Shown in pieces: positions 21,701 through 27,806 of a stretch of 27,961 nt of DNA (position 1 is its first letter; each line of letters opens with the position of its first letter). The stretch lies in the NCBI GenBank assembly GCA_000695325.1, contig AVPN01000167.1, positions 60,575 through 88,535 on the forward strand, in the 5' to 3' direction. This DNA comes from Pleurobrachia bachei. Taxonomy: Eukaryota; Ctenophora; Tentaculata; Cydippida; Pleurobrachiidae. The notes under the pieces are model-generated. The model saw only the letters and a program-made list of their open reading frames with translations, did no database searches and was not told the DNA's origin. Made by a program: the position numbers and the translations under genes.

Positions 21701-24700
21701 ACTTCAGTGAAATGGGTATTTGGAGAGATGGGTCGAGGATTCGAAGCGTTCGTTGTCACCAGTTGTGGTCTAATGGCAATGTCTCTACTTGCTCTGGTGT
21801 CCATTGAAAGATATCTAAGGTACTTATACACCCTGCTAGCTTGAATAATGTATTATTACTGTAATTCCATTACGGTAATGCCATTACAAGCAGCAGCGTA
21901 AACTTTGTAACCAGCTGTGAGAAGTGTCTGAGTGGTTTAAAAGTTAAGACAATATACCGTAATGTGACTTAGAATTGCATATAAAATCAAGCATGTGTAT
22001 GTAACTTCAAAATGTCATAAGTAATTATGAAATTACTCGTTTCACACGCAGAGTTACGCCACGACAGCGGTTTCCCTTCACGGAGCCTACTGCAGTAAAA
22101 TGCTGTTCTTTTCTGTGGGTCTTCAACGTTATCTACGCATCTCTTCCTTTCTACGGAATTGCCAAATGGAATGGAGAAGGTATGAATTATTTTATTGTAT
22201 GAAATTGATCATTATCCAAGAATTCCAACCAGTTTAACTTCACACGATAGATTTTACAGTCCCAATTACCTCATGAAAATCATATATTTGATTGTAATAC
22301 TTGAACGATGTACGATTTAATTCAATTTCTGCAGGAATTGGAATTTCCAACTCGATAACTTGGGAAACGAAGAATAAAGAGGATTTCATTTACATTATCT
22401 GTATGATGTGTACCGGATACTTCATTCCTCTCTTTGTTATCGCTTTCTGCTACAACAGGTATTAGAGGCGATTAGAGGCGCTCCGACGAAACTTTATTTT
22501 GACTTGGAAACGTTGCGTAACTCTCCTTTCACATCCTTCCAAAACCCTTCGGCCTTCCATATACACCCTTCCGTATGGATCCTGATCCGCACAATCATAT
22601 CAAAGGGTATCTATGTATCCTTTGATATGATTGGATGGAAAATAATTCATCATAAAGGCAGACAAACGAACTTTATCTTTTTCATCTTATTCTCATGAAA
22701 CGAGACTGAAGTGACGCTTATATCAGAATTTCAAATTTCGAGTTTTATTTCGAGTTACCGACCGTTTGACTATTTGCCCAATACCCCGTTTTCAGGATTC
22801 TGTTCTTTGTGAAACAAGCAGTGGATGTGTACGATGATAACTTTATTGTCGGGCAGCCCGCCGAGATGACCATGGAGACGAACATAACATCAGCTGCAAA
22901 TTCTCAGAACCGCAGTTCTGCCGCACAAAGTAATTAATTTCTCGTAGTTTATTATAGTCGGACCCCGCGATTGACCGGAATCGGGATCCTACTAGCTGGT
23001 AATATGATTTTGCACGGAAAACGAGCCACCCGGTAAATCGGGGTAACCTTGGTGACATAGACACCTGGTGTGGAATCGCACCAGGTGTCTATGTCGCCCA
23101 GGGGTAGACGTTGGCCACATGGATGCCTAAGTGAGATCGACGTCGCGCTGCAATGGAGTCAAGGGTAGTCGTGGCCCATGGGGCATATGACAATCTAATA
23201 TATTGTTTTTAATTTTAAAATCATTTTTTCCAGCGTCAAAGAACATGAAAACTGATGAGCAGAGCGGTTCCAGTAGGATAGAGCCCAACACCGACCAGAA
23301 TTCAGGGGACGAGCTAGCCACTGGAGACATGAACACACATAACATCATCAAGGTATTATTATTTAGGTGGACCCCGCTTTAACGGGGGATACTCGACTTG
23401 AAGCTTCGATCATCAAACTGCCCTGATGTATAATGAATTTTTATATTTTTCCCCCAAATCATCCTAATTTTACAATTCTCCAGGCGGCGGAAAGGAAGAT
23501 ATCTCACGTTATCGCTGTCATCATCATGTCCTTCTTTATCAGCTGGACACCATACACCGTGGTGAACCTTCTTGTTACATTCGATAACGAACGTAGGTTA
23601 CCATGGTTACCATGAACTAGTTTACTCCTTTATGAATATCTCTTTGTCACATACCAACTATGTCGTTTACTCCATTATAAATAATTCTTTATCAAATACT
23701 AAATTCTTTACAGATGCATTTTCAAAAGGAATCCATGCTACAATTCCTGCATTCATGGCCAAGACCAGCACGCTGTGGTCTCCAATCATTTATTGTGCTA
23801 TGAATGGAGAGGTAATTGATTTACTAATTAACTAATTAATTTAATTAATTGAACAATATTTGCATTTCTCCATAACCATTTATTTAGTCGAAAAATAAAC
23901 TCTCAATCAACTCTCAAACACCTCTCAGGTTCGAACTGCCAACATGAAGACGCTTTCAAAGCTCAGACGACGAATTCGCGTTCTCTACTTTGGTGGAACT
24001 GTATAAAGCATCGACAAAAAGTTTTTATCAAAAACTATTCCTTTATGATTGCTGAACTCCTCCCGACGTTTTTTTAAGATAGCGAGAGATTCAGAGCATG
24101 CGAAAAGCTCCATTACCATTTTGCTTTGCCCAGTACAACTACATTGGGGTACCCGGTATACATAATGTGTATAATTACATATTAGGTGTACTTCCCTACA
24201 TCGGGTAAAATTTATTTGTTCGATAAAACGCCTAATCGGGGTCTGACTACATAACGATCCCACCCCTATCGTTCATTAAATATGATTTTCGTTACTAAAA
24301 ACACAGTAAAATAATGACAATCGGAGATAATTTTGCTAATTTGCTGATTTTTTTTGTGCGCAATACCGTGTGATCCTCATTCTACCAGACGCTTCTTAAA
24401 TTATATAATTTGCTGACTTGTCGTGTGATTCAAACTGTATCTTATCATTCTTTGTTTCCATAACATATTATCTATTGCACGTTTTTGCTAATTTTAACTT
24501 AGTTTGTTTATTAACTTGTCCAGAATCTGAATAAGTATATTAATTAAATTGTCATCGAGCTGCACTCACGTGTCATTTTGAGCATGGAATCAGCAGTTCG
24601 AATGGTATTGTTCTTCCCCTGTGTTACGCACGTGTAGTTACCTTCATCCATTTCATTTACCTAGTGACATATGTTGGTATTAGTCATCGTCATGGAGGCC

Positions 24701-26719
24701 GAGGGTAACACATGTTGTTAAATTCATTTAGGGTATCACACATGCTAGCTGGGAGATCATTTCATTATTGGTTATTTGAGTGATATCTTACCCATTGTAC
24801 GACAAGGGAAGCTCCATCGATTTGGTATTTCCTGTTGTTCCTTATCGTCTCATTATCTTTCCTCCACTCCACAATACTTTCAACCATGCCTGCAGACAGG
24901 ATTTATGATAACATGGAGAGTGGTTTATACAACAACTTTAGACACTACATCTGTAACGGGTGGCAACTGAAAAGTGTCTCTAGTCTTTCAAACGGCTCTA
25001 AAATAGATATTGCTAGTATCCTAGTCGAAGTAAAATGTGATTATTAGGTTGTTAAACAGTTTAAATTCTAATAAGGTAAAGCAGTAGTTAAATGTTACTA
25101 GATATGCACAATTACATACAGTACCATTTATTATTTATAGTAACATTTAACATGTAAATTTAAGAGCGACTTACTGTCGTACTGGCATTTGAAGGCAGCG
25201 TTACCGTTCTCACACACTTGCGCCATCTCTGGCTCTATCTTCAGATGGGAGGTGTGGTCTGAGGAAGTTATACAGGTTACAGGTTACAGCTGGTAAGGTC
25301 TAAAGAAATTATATAGGAGTAAGTTTAGAAGCACGACACGGGTTATAGGGGACCTGGGACCTTATGGGACTGATCAGATTGTGCCATCTTAGCTATAATA
25401 GGCGTGATATGGTATACTCCCTTGAGCTGACTGTTTTCGGTAATCAGAAAAAACATGTTCGAGACGTTTGGGTGAGGGTTAGGGACCAGTAGGGGGTATG
25501 ATTAGGGTTAACCCCTAAGCTTTGATCTAACCCTACGCCTTACGGGTCCCTCGGCCTGAGGGATAGCCCTAACCCTAGCCCAGCCTTTTCAGGGTTGTAG
25601 AACTAATGATTCCGCAATGCACTTACACATGTCACAAGGTCCGAAAGCAACTGCACTGATCATCCGGTGAGTTTCACATGCCTTTTGGTAGAGATGACAG
25701 GCAGTCTCATATGTAACCATATCGCTACCACACACCTGGAGTAAGATTAGTTATTATATATTATTTTCACATGGTTCGATCTTGAGCGGTTGATCGCTTT
25801 GGCCTCAATTCCAATATTGGAAAATTGTCCAATATTGTCCAATAGTGGAACTATGCTGTAGTTGTTCCTATTATACCTGAGCATCCGGAACTTCAGGACA
25901 GTATTCCGTACATACACATCTGTCCTCTCCAGTGTATTTCTCAACTACACACTCCTGCCCCAGCATACACGGGTGTCCGGCCATCGTACAGGCTGAAAGG
26001 AGGGGGAACAGTGGTTGGGGGAAACAGCAAATTAGCAGATGTACCGGTATACATCAAAAGAACAAAATCACTGCATAATCTACATATTATTTCATACTAA
26101 AAAGTAAAAAGCACAAGTAAAAAGTAACAACGTAATAAGGTGTACTAAAAAGTTTACAAGGGGTGTGTGTACTAAATTCTCTGTTTTCTTACCATCCATT
26201 TTCATCATTTTAGATCCTTTTCCTTTTCCTCCTTTTCCTCCCTTCCCTTTTCCACCCTTTCCATTCTTTCCACCCTTACGTCCTTTACCACGTTTCTGTA
26301 ACGGGAAAGAATTTATTATACTAGAATGTTTGATAATCGATATATTCATAACCAGCTACATCGTGTGTTCCTTGTGGAGTCTCGCAATTCAATGGTTAGG
26401 AATCGTTAAGAATCGTTCACAATTGTGAACTTAACTGACTTAGTAACACGCTGTTAAAACTCAACAAATAACAGTTAAATTCCTCTGGCTCCTTGTCTAA
26501 AGAGCTCTTAAGACAAGGGGACAGAGGATTTTTTTAAAATCTTAATGGCCTCCCTTGCACCTCCGAAAATCTCTGGGGGACTTCACGGAAGATCTCCGGG
26601 GGTGTAAGGAAGACTGTAATAGTTGCAAGTTGTCTTGACCAATGATCACTTACCGCGGCATCAGTAACCAGGGACAGGGAAAGAATGAGAAGGCATAAGA
26701 CGATCAGTCGTCGACCCAT
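4521..26719 (-). CDS. Multi-exon secreted Kazal/Ig/eight-cysteine-module protein (whole gene model)
   Basis: I rebuilt this gene from splice sites and phases on the minus strand. Exons that join in frame are 26654-26719, 26193-26295, 25877-25992, 25627-25735, 25175-25258, 24792-24889, 24570-24660, 16688-16779, 14186-14272, 13908-13992 and 13597-13691. A duplicated region follows, from which 11292-11379, 10953-11066 and 10702-10769 continue the frame, then 6520-6607 and 4521-4703. Every donor is GT and every acceptor AG. The order is signal peptide, Lys/Gly-rich stretch, follistatin-like/Kazal, Ig1, Ig2, eight-Cys module, Ig3, eight-Cys module. The protein is probably secreted into the extracellular matrix. 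Kazal-Ig combinations are known from IGFBP7 and KAZALD1-like proteins, but the rest of this architecture is different. The 3' end probably continues into the repeat exon at 1-481. An opsin gene lies inside its largest intron. Confidence 0.8.
4916..5018. repeat. Nested fold-back element
   Basis: Outer arms gagtagatcgctcgaaaa and ttttcgggcgatctattc enclose an inner inverted pair, atttgcgcat and atgtgcaaat, around gaaagtacgctttc. The whole would form one long imperfect hairpin. It is intronic. Confidence 0.75.
5413..5512. repeat. CT microsatellite, interrupted
   Basis: A (CT)n tract with scattered A, C and G interruptions. A purine-rich stretch at 5255-5315 lies just before it. The region 5027-6519 otherwise holds only intron-like AT-rich sequence. 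Confidence 0.9.
6520..6607 (-). CDS. Ig domain 3, exon c (F-G strands)
   Basis: The exon has a TTTTTCAG acceptor and GTAAGT donor, phase 0 to 1, 29 codons. It encodes [19 protein letters not shown], with the F-strand cysteine motif D-N-G-R-Y-K-C typical of I-set Ig domains, and ends VIVVAI. It follows 10702-10769 in frame and its phase-1 end fits the module exon at 4703. Confidence 0.88.
7294..7683. mobile_element. Truncated TA-flanked fold-back transposon
   Basis: The left terminus GGGGAGACTTGACCCATATG is preceded by TA. An inner palindrome of about 300 bp (7350-7651) has arms beginning ttagtctaat and ending attagacta. The right terminus is missing: the element stops at 7683, directly against the cut Ig3a exon. 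It is related in inverted orientation to 8912-9525. Confidence 0.8.
7684..7767 (-). pseudogene. Truncated Ig3 exon a (copy A)
   Basis: Homology to 11010-11066 covers the acceptor and the codons up to EGEDA, then ends at 7684 against a truncated transposon (7294-7683). The B-strand cysteine, tryptophan and donor are lost. Two acceptor copies 34 bp apart remain (the proximal one near 7732, the distal one near 7768). Confidence 0.8.
7903..7990 (-). CDS. Module half 2 exon (copy A)
   Basis: Identical in sequence and splice sites to 11292-11379 (phase 0 to 1). Its phase-1 donor could join the final module exon at 4521-4703, because the Ig3a exon next to it in copy A is truncated. Confidence 0.75.
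8449..8543 (-). pseudogene. Copy A of module half 1, donor displaced by an insertion
   Basis: Same sequence and same defect as 11838-11932. The direct repeats acctcaggcatt at 8371-8382 and 8447-8458 bracket a 64-bp insert at 8383-8446 that pushes the GTAAT donor away. Read-through adds about 25 codons and ends at TGA overlapping the old exon end. The shared insertion shows that copies A and B split after it happened. Confidence 0.75.
8750..8834 (-). CDS. Copy A of Ig2 last exon (F-G strands)
   Basis: Intact exon, phase 0 to 1, TTACAG acceptor and GTAAGT donor. The predicted 28 residues are the same as those of 13908-13992, with synonymous changes only. A phase-0 acceptor must follow a phase-0 donor, so it could pair with 10702-10769 and form a hybrid Ig domain; it cannot follow exon 7903-7990 or 6520-6607. 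Confidence 0.7.
8912..9525. mobile_element. Complete 614-bp MITE with TA target site duplication
   Basis: The ends GGGGAGACTTGACCCATATG and CATATGGGTCAAGGCTCCCC are inverted repeats with one mismatch, flanked by TA at 8910-8911 and 9526-9527. An internal hairpin of about 300 bp occupies 9172-9470. There is no open frame for a transposase, so it is non-autonomous; TA target sites suggest mobilisation by a Tc1/mariner-like enzyme. Confidence 0.82.
9601..9710. repeat. CT microsatellite at the edge of block B
   Basis: (TC)n of about 110 bp with a few T insertions. It ends exactly where the truncated Ig3c exon starts. Confidence 0.95.
9711..9738 (-). pseudogene. Truncated copy of Ig3 exon c
   Basis: The acceptor and first codons (LVMGKDNG) match 6582-6607, then the match stops exactly where the CT microsatellite at 9601-9710 begins. 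The cysteine-bearing F strand and the donor are missing. It is either a broken exon duplicate or an assembly join made at the simple repeat. Confidence 0.8.
10702..10769 (-). CDS. Ig domain 3, exon b
   Basis: A short exon of 22 codons plus a split codon (phase 1 to 0) with a TTTTTCAG acceptor and GTAAGC donor. It encodes [15 protein letters not shown] and NSTLVIRQ, the D-E strand region of an Ig domain with one N-glycosylation motif (NST). It fits between exon a and the F-strand exon at 6520-6607. It is absent from copy A, where a transposon occupies the equivalent place. Confidence 0.85.
10953..11066 (-). CDS. Ig domain 3, exon a
   Basis: The exon (phase 1 to 1, 37 codons) runs from TTTCAG to GTATAA. 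It encodes [20 protein letters not shown], then the B-strand [10 protein letters not shown] and C-strand tryptophan TITWSLA, clear I-set Ig features. Its acceptor and first 20 exon bases are repeated three more times upstream in 32-bp steps (to 11169). The proximal acceptor is chosen because the distal ones lead to TGA. The homologous exon in copy A (from 7684) is cut off after the codons for EGEDA. Confidence 0.88.
11067..11169. repeat. Tandem copies of a splice-acceptor region (32-bp units)
   Basis: On the minus strand TTTCAG followed by CTCC(G/A/T)ATGATAATTGAC occurs four times in 32-bp steps, counting the used acceptor at 11067-11072. Three extra acceptors lie upstream of it. Copy A has two copies 34 bp apart (about 7733-7775). 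Confidence 0.85.
11292..11379 (-). CDS. Module half 2 exon (copy B)
   Basis: The acceptor is CTACAG and the donor GTATAC, phase 0 to 1, 29 codons. It encodes [15 protein letters not shown] and ends TCPELQ, completing C-x7-C-x4-C-x2-C-x13-C after half 1. An identical copy sits at 7903-7990. It joins in frame to the first Ig3 exon at 10953-11066. Confidence 0.82.
11838..11932 (-). pseudogene. Copy B of module half 1, donor displaced by an insertion
   Basis: The exon matches 8449-8543 exactly and encodes the four-cysteine half module ending G-M-P-E. Right after the natural end, GAG is followed by GTTTGT instead of GTAAT, because a 64-bp insert flanked by a 12-bp direct repeat separates the exon from the old donor (about 11759). 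Reading through the insert meets TGA before that donor. The exon can be used only if the weak GTTTGT site works as a donor. It may therefore be non-functional. Confidence 0.75.
12131..12223 (-). pseudogene. Copy B of Ig2 last exon, interrupted by an unreversed-complement block
   Basis: The expected exon is 12139-12223 by homology with 8750-8834. The acceptor side (12181-12223) is intact and encodes [14 protein letters not shown]. From 12180 down to 12131, every base is the complement of the corresponding base of 8742-8791, in the same order. This removes the second half of the exon and the GTAAGT donor. Flanks on both sides match copy A at the same offset (3389), so no bases were gained or lost. 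See findings. Confidence 0.85.
12301..12409. mobile_element. Left end of the same MITE, cut by the N gap
   Basis: It matches 8912-9020, begins with GGGGAGACTTGACC after TA and is interrupted by the gap. The remainder of about 500 bp may be in the gap. Confidence 0.8.
12410..13133. other. Assembly gap (724 N)
   Basis: All bases are N. The left edge falls inside a fold-back transposon arm (copy of 8912-9020) and the right edge starts with a run of eight C. Both are hard to assemble. The gap separates exon 11 from the copy-B block and may hide the second half of the eight-Cys module plus the remainder of the transposon. Open frames running through the Ns are meaningless. Confidence 0.99.
13597..13691 (-). 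CDS. Exon 11: first half of an eight-cysteine module (third, most diverged copy)
   Basis: The exon has a TTTCCAG acceptor and a GTAATA donor, phase 1 to 0, 31 codons plus a split codon. It holds four cysteines spaced C-x8-C-x4-C-x4-C and ends G-K-P-E. The second half of the module, expected to start LRCQATRC as in the copies at 7903-7990 and 11292-11379, is not visible before the N gap and may lie inside it. The copies at 8449-8543 and 11838-11932 differ by Pro to Ser and Lys to Met. This copy also lacks the 76-bp insertion that damages their donor, so it is the best preserved version. Confidence 0.85.
13908..16779 (-). CDS. Exons 8-10: immunoglobulin domain 2
   Basis: Exons 16688-16779 (phase 1-0), 14186-14272 (0-0) and 13908-13992 (0-1) join in frame. 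They supply the B-strand cysteine (VMIQC), the C-strand tryptophan (VSWMKNG), an E-strand-like MLILQQ and the F-strand ATGTYQC. Four further cysteines (INCQYGD, NNFC, KAEC and a donor-side codon region) suggest extra disulfides. The last exon is copied almost exactly at 8750-8834 and, damaged, at 12139-12223. The introns of 2.4 kb and 0.2 kb contain no coding sequence that I recognise. Confidence 0.88.
14273..16687. other. Intron between Ig2 exons, no gene recognised
   Basis: AT-rich sequence. It contains a fragment of the 521-700 MITE family at 14475-14560, a purine-rich GAGA stretch near 15540-15590, and a near-perfect palindrome at 15714-15771 (arms gttgaaacat and atgtttcaac with aaatac/gtattt inside). 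A plus-strand frame at 16190-16393 has no coding features. Confidence 0.7.
18097..18150. mobile_element. Pogo/Tigger-like terminal repeat fragments
   Basis: The phrases cctcaattaaccgg, acctcgattcaccgg and acctcgatttatcgg follow one another. Terminal repeats of this style (CAGT...CCTCGATTAACCGG) are known from pogo-class elements. A matching inverted end, atcggggtccgact, is at 18777-18790. Confidence 0.55.
18175..18256. repeat. Long hairpin with near-perfect arms
   Basis: The left arm tttcgcacacgtacaaatta and the right arm taatttgtacgtgtgcgaaa are exact inverses and similarity continues outwards. The loop is about 18 bp. It may be the centre of the element bounded by the pogo-like ends. Confidence 0.9.
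18916..18967. mobile_element. 52-bp TA-flanked hairpin MITE
   Basis: CAGTCGGACCCCGATTT and AAATCGGGGTCCGACTG are perfect inverted ends flanked by TA on both sides. It is inserted about 85 bp before the opsin start in one of two imperfect copies of the sequence gatctttgttata...ggtctat. Confidence 0.85.
19051..24006 (+). CDS. Opsin (class A GPCR with Schiff-base lysine), ten exons
   Basis: Exons are 19051-19207, 19299-19439, 19605-19716, 19949-20076, 20232-20355, 20683-20816, 20968-21086, 23484-23592, 23714-23811 and 23929-24006, all GT-AG and phase-compatible, giving 399 aa. TM1 has GNALVIY (N54), TM3 ends SIERY (E133-R134-Y135), TM6 has SWTPY (W326), and TM7 reads [16 protein letters not shown] with K358 at the retinal lysine position. 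E112 aligns with bovine E113 and E179 with E181, so both counterion sites are acidic. The disulfide cysteines are replaced by R109 and N185. D83 and NPxxY become N82 and SPIIY. The third cytoplasmic loop is long, Ser/Thr/Asn-rich and spread over two exons; the tail is only about 25 residues. NMT near the N-terminus may be glycosylated. The gene lies antisense in an intron of the Kazal/Ig gene. An in-frame upstream ATG at 18886 is rejected because it would include a MITE. Confidence 0.9.
20479..20520. repeat. Perfect hairpin in opsin intron 5
   Basis: Arms caatcatatcaaagg and cctttgatatgattg flank a 12-bp loop. It is present again in the second copy at 22592-22633. Possibly a short MITE remnant. 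Confidence 0.85.
21187..23352 (+). pseudogene. Second copy of opsin exons 1 (truncated) to 7
   Basis: The tandem copy has exons 21191-21310 (partial), 21402-21542, 21708-21819, 22052-22179, 22335-22458, 22796-22929 and 23234-23352. Exon 1 lacks the first 12 codons and a stop lies in frame just upstream, but an internal Met (codon 18) survives, so TM1-TM7 could still be made from it together with exons 8-10. The copy join at about 21187 lies in a C run. Introns 1-5 look essentially identical to copy 1 apart from a 10-bp duplication (attagaggcg) after exon 5. Intron 6 differs strongly. Exon 7 carries one replacement, L283 to P. Exons 8-10 are shared. It may be a duplicated exon set, a pseudogene fragment or the second allele. 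Confidence 0.7.
22950..23105. mobile_element. Composite repeat in opsin copy 2 intron 6
   Basis: Pogo-like end tatagtcggaccccg (about 22954) and inverted end ccggtaaatcggggta (about 23030) are followed by a hairpin with arms gacatagacacctgg and ccaggtgtctatgtc (23053-23095). Copy 1 has only a shortened pogo-like piece (20876-20927), so the introns differ by insertion or deletion. Confidence 0.7.
24007..24569. other. Opsin 3' flank within the Kazal/Ig intron
   Basis: After the TAA at 24004-24006 there is AT-rich sequence. ATTAAA at about 24274 is a possible polyadenylation signal. A decayed pogo-like element lies at about 24130-24250, with the right end atcggggtctgactaca. No exon is recognised. 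Confidence 0.5.
24570..25258 (-). CDS. Exons 5-7: immunoglobulin domain 1
   Basis: Three exons, 25175-25258 (phase 1-1), 24792-24889 (1-0) and 24570-24660 (0-1), splice into one Ig domain. Exon 5 holds the B-strand cysteine (AFKC), exon 6 the C-strand tryptophan (VEWRKDN), and exon 7 the F-strand motif D-E-G-N-Y-T-C. The spacing fits an I-set or C2-like fold. NYT and NNT are possible N-glycosylation sites. There is an additional cysteine early in exon 5 (VCENG). The acceptor of exon 7 is TAG followed directly by GTAAAT, so the exon starts with a donor-like sequence; the reading frame and Ig motif still support it. The donor at 24570 opens the long intron that contains the opsin gene. Confidence 0.9.
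25490..25590. repeat. Degenerate telomere-like motifs, inverted
   Basis: gagggttaggga and attagggttaac on the left, then ctaaccctacg and agccctaaccctag on the right, form a loose inverted repeat containing TTAGGG and CCCTAA. It is short and degenerate and lies in the intron between exons 4 and 5. Confidence 0.5.
25627..25992 (-). CDS. Exons 3-4: follistatin-like N-part plus Kazal domain
   Basis: Exon 3 (25877-25992, phase 1 to 0) has six cysteines spaced C-x6-C-x5-C-x10-C-x1-C-x3-C, the pattern of the small EGF-like half of a follistatin module. Exon 4 (25627-25735, phase 0 to 1) begins [13 protein letters not shown], the hallmark core of Kazal domains (C-G-S-D-x-x-T-Y-x-x-x-C), and ends FGPCD. 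Together they form one FOLN-Kazal unit as in SPARC, follistatin and agrin. Kazal domains can inhibit serine proteases, but many extracellular ones are structural. An inhibitory role is not established here. The domain is bounded by phase-1 introns. Confidence 0.9.
26193..26295 (-). CDS. Exon 2: Lys/Gly-rich basic low-complexity segment
   Basis: The exon lies between a TTACAG acceptor and a GTAAGA donor, entering in phase 0 and leaving in phase 1. It encodes 34 residues, of which 12 are Lys and 14 are Gly, as alternating GK and GGK repeats, and closes with a Met/Lys run. The phase fits the signal peptide exon on one side and the cysteine-rich exon on the other. A short basic stretch right after a signal peptide could bind heparan sulfate or acidic matrix, or be removed by a furin-like protease. 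Both roles are inference from composition alone. Confidence 0.75.
26481..26612. repeat. Two adjacent fold-back sequences in intron 1
   Basis: The first is ccttgtctaaagagctctta followed by agacaagg (26481-26528). The second pairs cttgcacctccg with cgggggtgtaag (26548-26612). Both lie between exon 1 and exon 2 of the minus-strand gene. Confidence 0.7.
26654..26719 (-). CDS. Exon 1: start codon and signal peptide
   Basis: The exon holds 22 codons from ATG to a GTAAGT donor and ends in phase 0. It begins Met-Gly-Arg-Arg, continues with about 14 hydrophobic residues rich in Leu, Ile and Val, and ends Thr-Asp-Ala-Ala. This is a textbook signal peptide with an Ala-type cleavage region near the splice junction. 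The open frame beyond the donor is intron. The start is chosen because it is the only ATG directly before the hydrophobic core. A TTTTAG motif about 30 bases upstream could be the acceptor of a 5'UTR intron; I cannot confirm it. Confidence 0.8.
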
Positions 26720-27138
26720 TTATAATGATCACAGCTACTGGTACACTGCTAAAATAAAAGGATGAGTGACTATATTTCTTTCATTGAAAGTTTAATTTGA
26801 AGAATTTGTTCAGGAATGAAAGGAATCAACAACTCAATAAACTTCCTTTACAATTAAAACAAGGAAGTTTTAGTTCAACATTTTACACTTTACAAACTTC
26901 CTTCATGCAAAAACAACAACAACAACAACAACAAACTGGATTTATATACCGACTAAATAGACAGGTACTCTAGATTAGATCGTAGAGTAATTGCCATTCA
27001 TAGCGGTTCTCTCATCCTATCTTGACATATTGGTTGACAAAAGGTCGTAAATGGTAACTCAAACCGGTGACTTATAACTGACATATTATAGTACTAGCGC
27101 ACCCATTGGGTGCGCCTCATGTAAGGGGTTTTGAAACA

Positions 27139-27225
27139 CACCCGGCTTCGCCGGGTGGTCCTTTTTATCCCCACAGTTGCCATGGCAACGAAGTTGGTAA
27201 CTATGGACACTGAATTGCTAAAACA
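27139..27225. repeat. Dispersed repeat with CACCCGG-CTTCG-CCGGGTG hairpin, copy 1
   Basis: A 7-bp GC stem closes a CTTCG loop, followed by ggtcctttttatcccc and, about 25 bp on, ccatggcaacgaagttggtaa. The same order recurs at 27807-27895. Confidence 0.8.
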
Positions 27226-27806
27226 TGTTCCAACATAAACACTTGCACTAATCAGTATAAAAACATATGCTCCCCAAAGTGGGCCGGGTGTTTAACGTAA
27301 TTCATCCATTTTGTCTTTGATTTTTTTGTCATCAGAGTTCCACTCACCACTCCCATGATGATGATTGATGGGTGAGTGGTAAACATGTAACACTGTGAGA
27401 TATGTGATACTGACAGAGCCGGGGTCCTGATAGTGATGAGGTTAACTAATTACGTGAAATGTGATCAGATAGCAGGAGCAGTGAGCACATATCAAGAGGA
27501 CCCAAAACAACTTCAATCAGTGGCCATGACAACATGACGTGTTCATAACAGGAAGTGATCATGCCATGAACGCGCGAGACGGACGGAGAGGTTAAATTAG
27601 TCACTGTTAGCAGCCACTCTGTGTTACGTAGTTACGTCAGTTCACTAACATTTCCTGAAAAGACTCCATTGAAATTTTTGGTAAAGGAGCAGTCTGTCGC
27701 TCCTAACGAACGGCCACCACTTCGACGTTCATCTCCAAATTATAATATAGATACTTTATTAACTCTCAACACTTGGTGACTGTGGGTGACAAGCTAAGAT
27801 TGATAA

